From positions 558,001 to 622,000 of the forward strand of contig NZ_CP084260.1 of assembly GCF_022879575.1 (NCBI RefSeq): a stretch of 64,000 bases of DNA, given 5' to 3'. The position numbers and the translations under genes were made by a program. Below the pieces are notes generated by a model. That model had not been told where the DNA came from, searched no databases, and saw only the letters and a list, made by a program, of their open reading frames with translations. The DNA is from Caballeronia sp. SL2Y3. GTDB lineage: Bacteria; Pseudomonadota; Gammaproteobacteria; Burkholderiales; Burkholderiaceae. Below, in pieces: positions 63,166 through 64,000 of the stretch; positions within the stretch are counted from its first letter, which is position 1, and each line of letters starts with the position of its first letter.

Positions 63166-64000
63166 TCAACGCCGCTTCCGCGCCCCATCCAAATCACGAC
63201 AAAGCTGCGCCGCTCCGAGCGCCAGCCGCGGCGTCGGCCGATTGATCAGATCGCCGTCGATGCCGAACAGATTGCCACGCGCGACCGCCGTCAGCGACGT
63301 CCACTGCTTCCACCGGTCGAGCGCGGGCAACGGGCGGTCGGGCTTCGTCGCGCCGGGCGTCGCGGTCACGATCGCTTCGGGGTTCGCCGCGAGCACGGCT
63401 TCGGTCGAAACGGTCGGCACGCGCGGCGCTTCGGCAGCGAACACGTTCACGCCGCCGCATAGCCCGATCACTTCGCTGAACACGTTGTCGCGATTGAGCG
63501 TCATCAGCGGATCGTCCCAGACCTGATAGAACACGCGCACCGGCGGCAGTTGCGCGTATTTCGCGCGCAGAGCCGCGATATCGCGCGTGAAAGCCGTCGA
63601 TGCGGCGCGCGCCGTGTCTTCCGTGCCGAGCAGCGCGCCGAGCTTGTCGATGCTCGCGGGGATGTCGGCCAGATGCTTCGGCTCGCTGAAAAAGAGCGGG
63701 ATGCCGAGCGCCTTGAGCTTGTCCGTCTGACGCGCGGCATTGCCGTGCCGCCAGACGACGATCAGATCCGGATGCAGCGCGACGATTCGCTCGAGATCGA
63801 GCGCCTTGTTGTCGCCGACGCGCGGAATCGACTGCGCTTCCTTCGGATAATCGCTATAGCTGACCGTGCCGACGATGCGCGCGCCGCCGCCCGCCGCGTA
63901 CAGCAACTCGGTGACATGCGGCGCGAGACTCACGACGCGCGTCGCGGGCGCAGGGAGCGTGACGGGAGCGCCGGTGTCGTCGGTGACGGTCAGCGACGCG
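63166..64000 (-). CDS. btuF: Cobalamin-type periplasmic binding protein (5' end outside window)
   Basis: Helical-backbone metal/corrinoid receptor (TroA/BtuF fold). The frame runs from the right edge to the stop at 63166, so the signal peptide and start are missing; at least 278 residues are visible. Motifs are RVVSLAPHVTELLYAAGG, VSYSDYPKEAQSIPRVGD and LDLERIVALHPDLIVVW. The nearby BtuC-BtuD operon and riboswitch support B12 binding over iron-siderophore binding. It faces that operon from across the T6SS module. Confidence 0.88.
   Translation of the reverse strand, partial: ASLTVTDDTGAPVTLPAPATRVVSLAPHVTELLYAAGGGARIVGTVSYSDYPKEAQSIPRVGDNKALDLERIVALHPDLIVVWRHGNAARQTDKLKALGIPLFFSEPKHLADIPASIDKLGALLGTEDTARAASTAFTRDIAALRAKYAQLPPVRVFYQVWDDPLMTLNRDNVFSEVIGLCGGVNVFAAEAPRVPTVSTEAVLAANPEAIVTATPGATKPDRPLPALDRWKQWTSLTAVARGNLFGIDGDLINRPTPRLALGAAQLCRDLDGARKRR

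Overview
This window is a high-GC bacterial chromosome segment that looks like chromosome 1 of a Burkholderiaceae member of the Paraburkholderia/Caballeronia/Burkholderia group. This is judged from protein wording, gene order and codon use, not from a database search. Most of it is dense core metabolism with short, overlapping operons. A few accessory or structurally odd patches interrupt it.

Layout. 1-12073: ileS (3' end cut by the window edge) and ribF on the minus strand, purN and an rRNA cytosine methyltransferase on the plus strand, an MscS channel, an acyl desaturase, and the NAD de novo genes nadA-nadC converging on nadB. 12290-15435: the ribosomal pair rpmB-rpmG, radC, fkpB-ispH. 15741-20839: a complete branched-chain amino acid ABC system (binding lipoprotein, LivH, LivM, LivG, LivF). 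21011-24008: a GNAT acetyltransferase, ArgD, and a ferredoxin-type flavin reductase. 24008-29185: an SDR protein, a 58-residue membrane peptide, and an RsuA-type pseudouridine synthase whose 3' end is repeated three more times downstream. After an 86-bp tandem repeat comes a 784-residue zinc-ribbon/membrane/repeat protein. 29763-29847: tRNA-Leu(CAA) with clear promoter and terminator.

29912-38866: a second amino-acid-type binding protein, then cysB divergent from cysI-DUF934-cysH-cysD-cysN-cobA, with cbiX converging. This is an APS-type sulfate assimilation operon carrying its own siroheme methyltransferase. 38893-43691: lptF-lptG, divergent pepA-holC-DUF2486. 43771-49851: ilvD with a divergent LysR regulator, lgt, a SIMPL protein, an EVE-domain protein, 6S RNA, and zapA with a zapB-like coiled-coil partner. 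50125-56555: a cobalamin riboswitch followed by btuB-btuC-btuD-cobT-cobS-cobC.

57107-62982: a type VI secretion cargo module (vgrG, DUF4123 chaperone, VasX-like toxin, PAAR tip) sits between the cobalamin operon and a btuF-like gene at the right edge. The toxin frame breaks near its 3' end and no immunity gene is visible, so the module looks degraded.

Most unusual signals: the four-copy array of an enzyme's C-terminal coding tail (25340-25870), the nearby 86-bp array, the repeat-rich zinc-ribbon protein, the broken VasX-type effector, a perfect 14-bp palindrome in the 6S RNA promoter, and a 26-bp-arm hairpin after livF.
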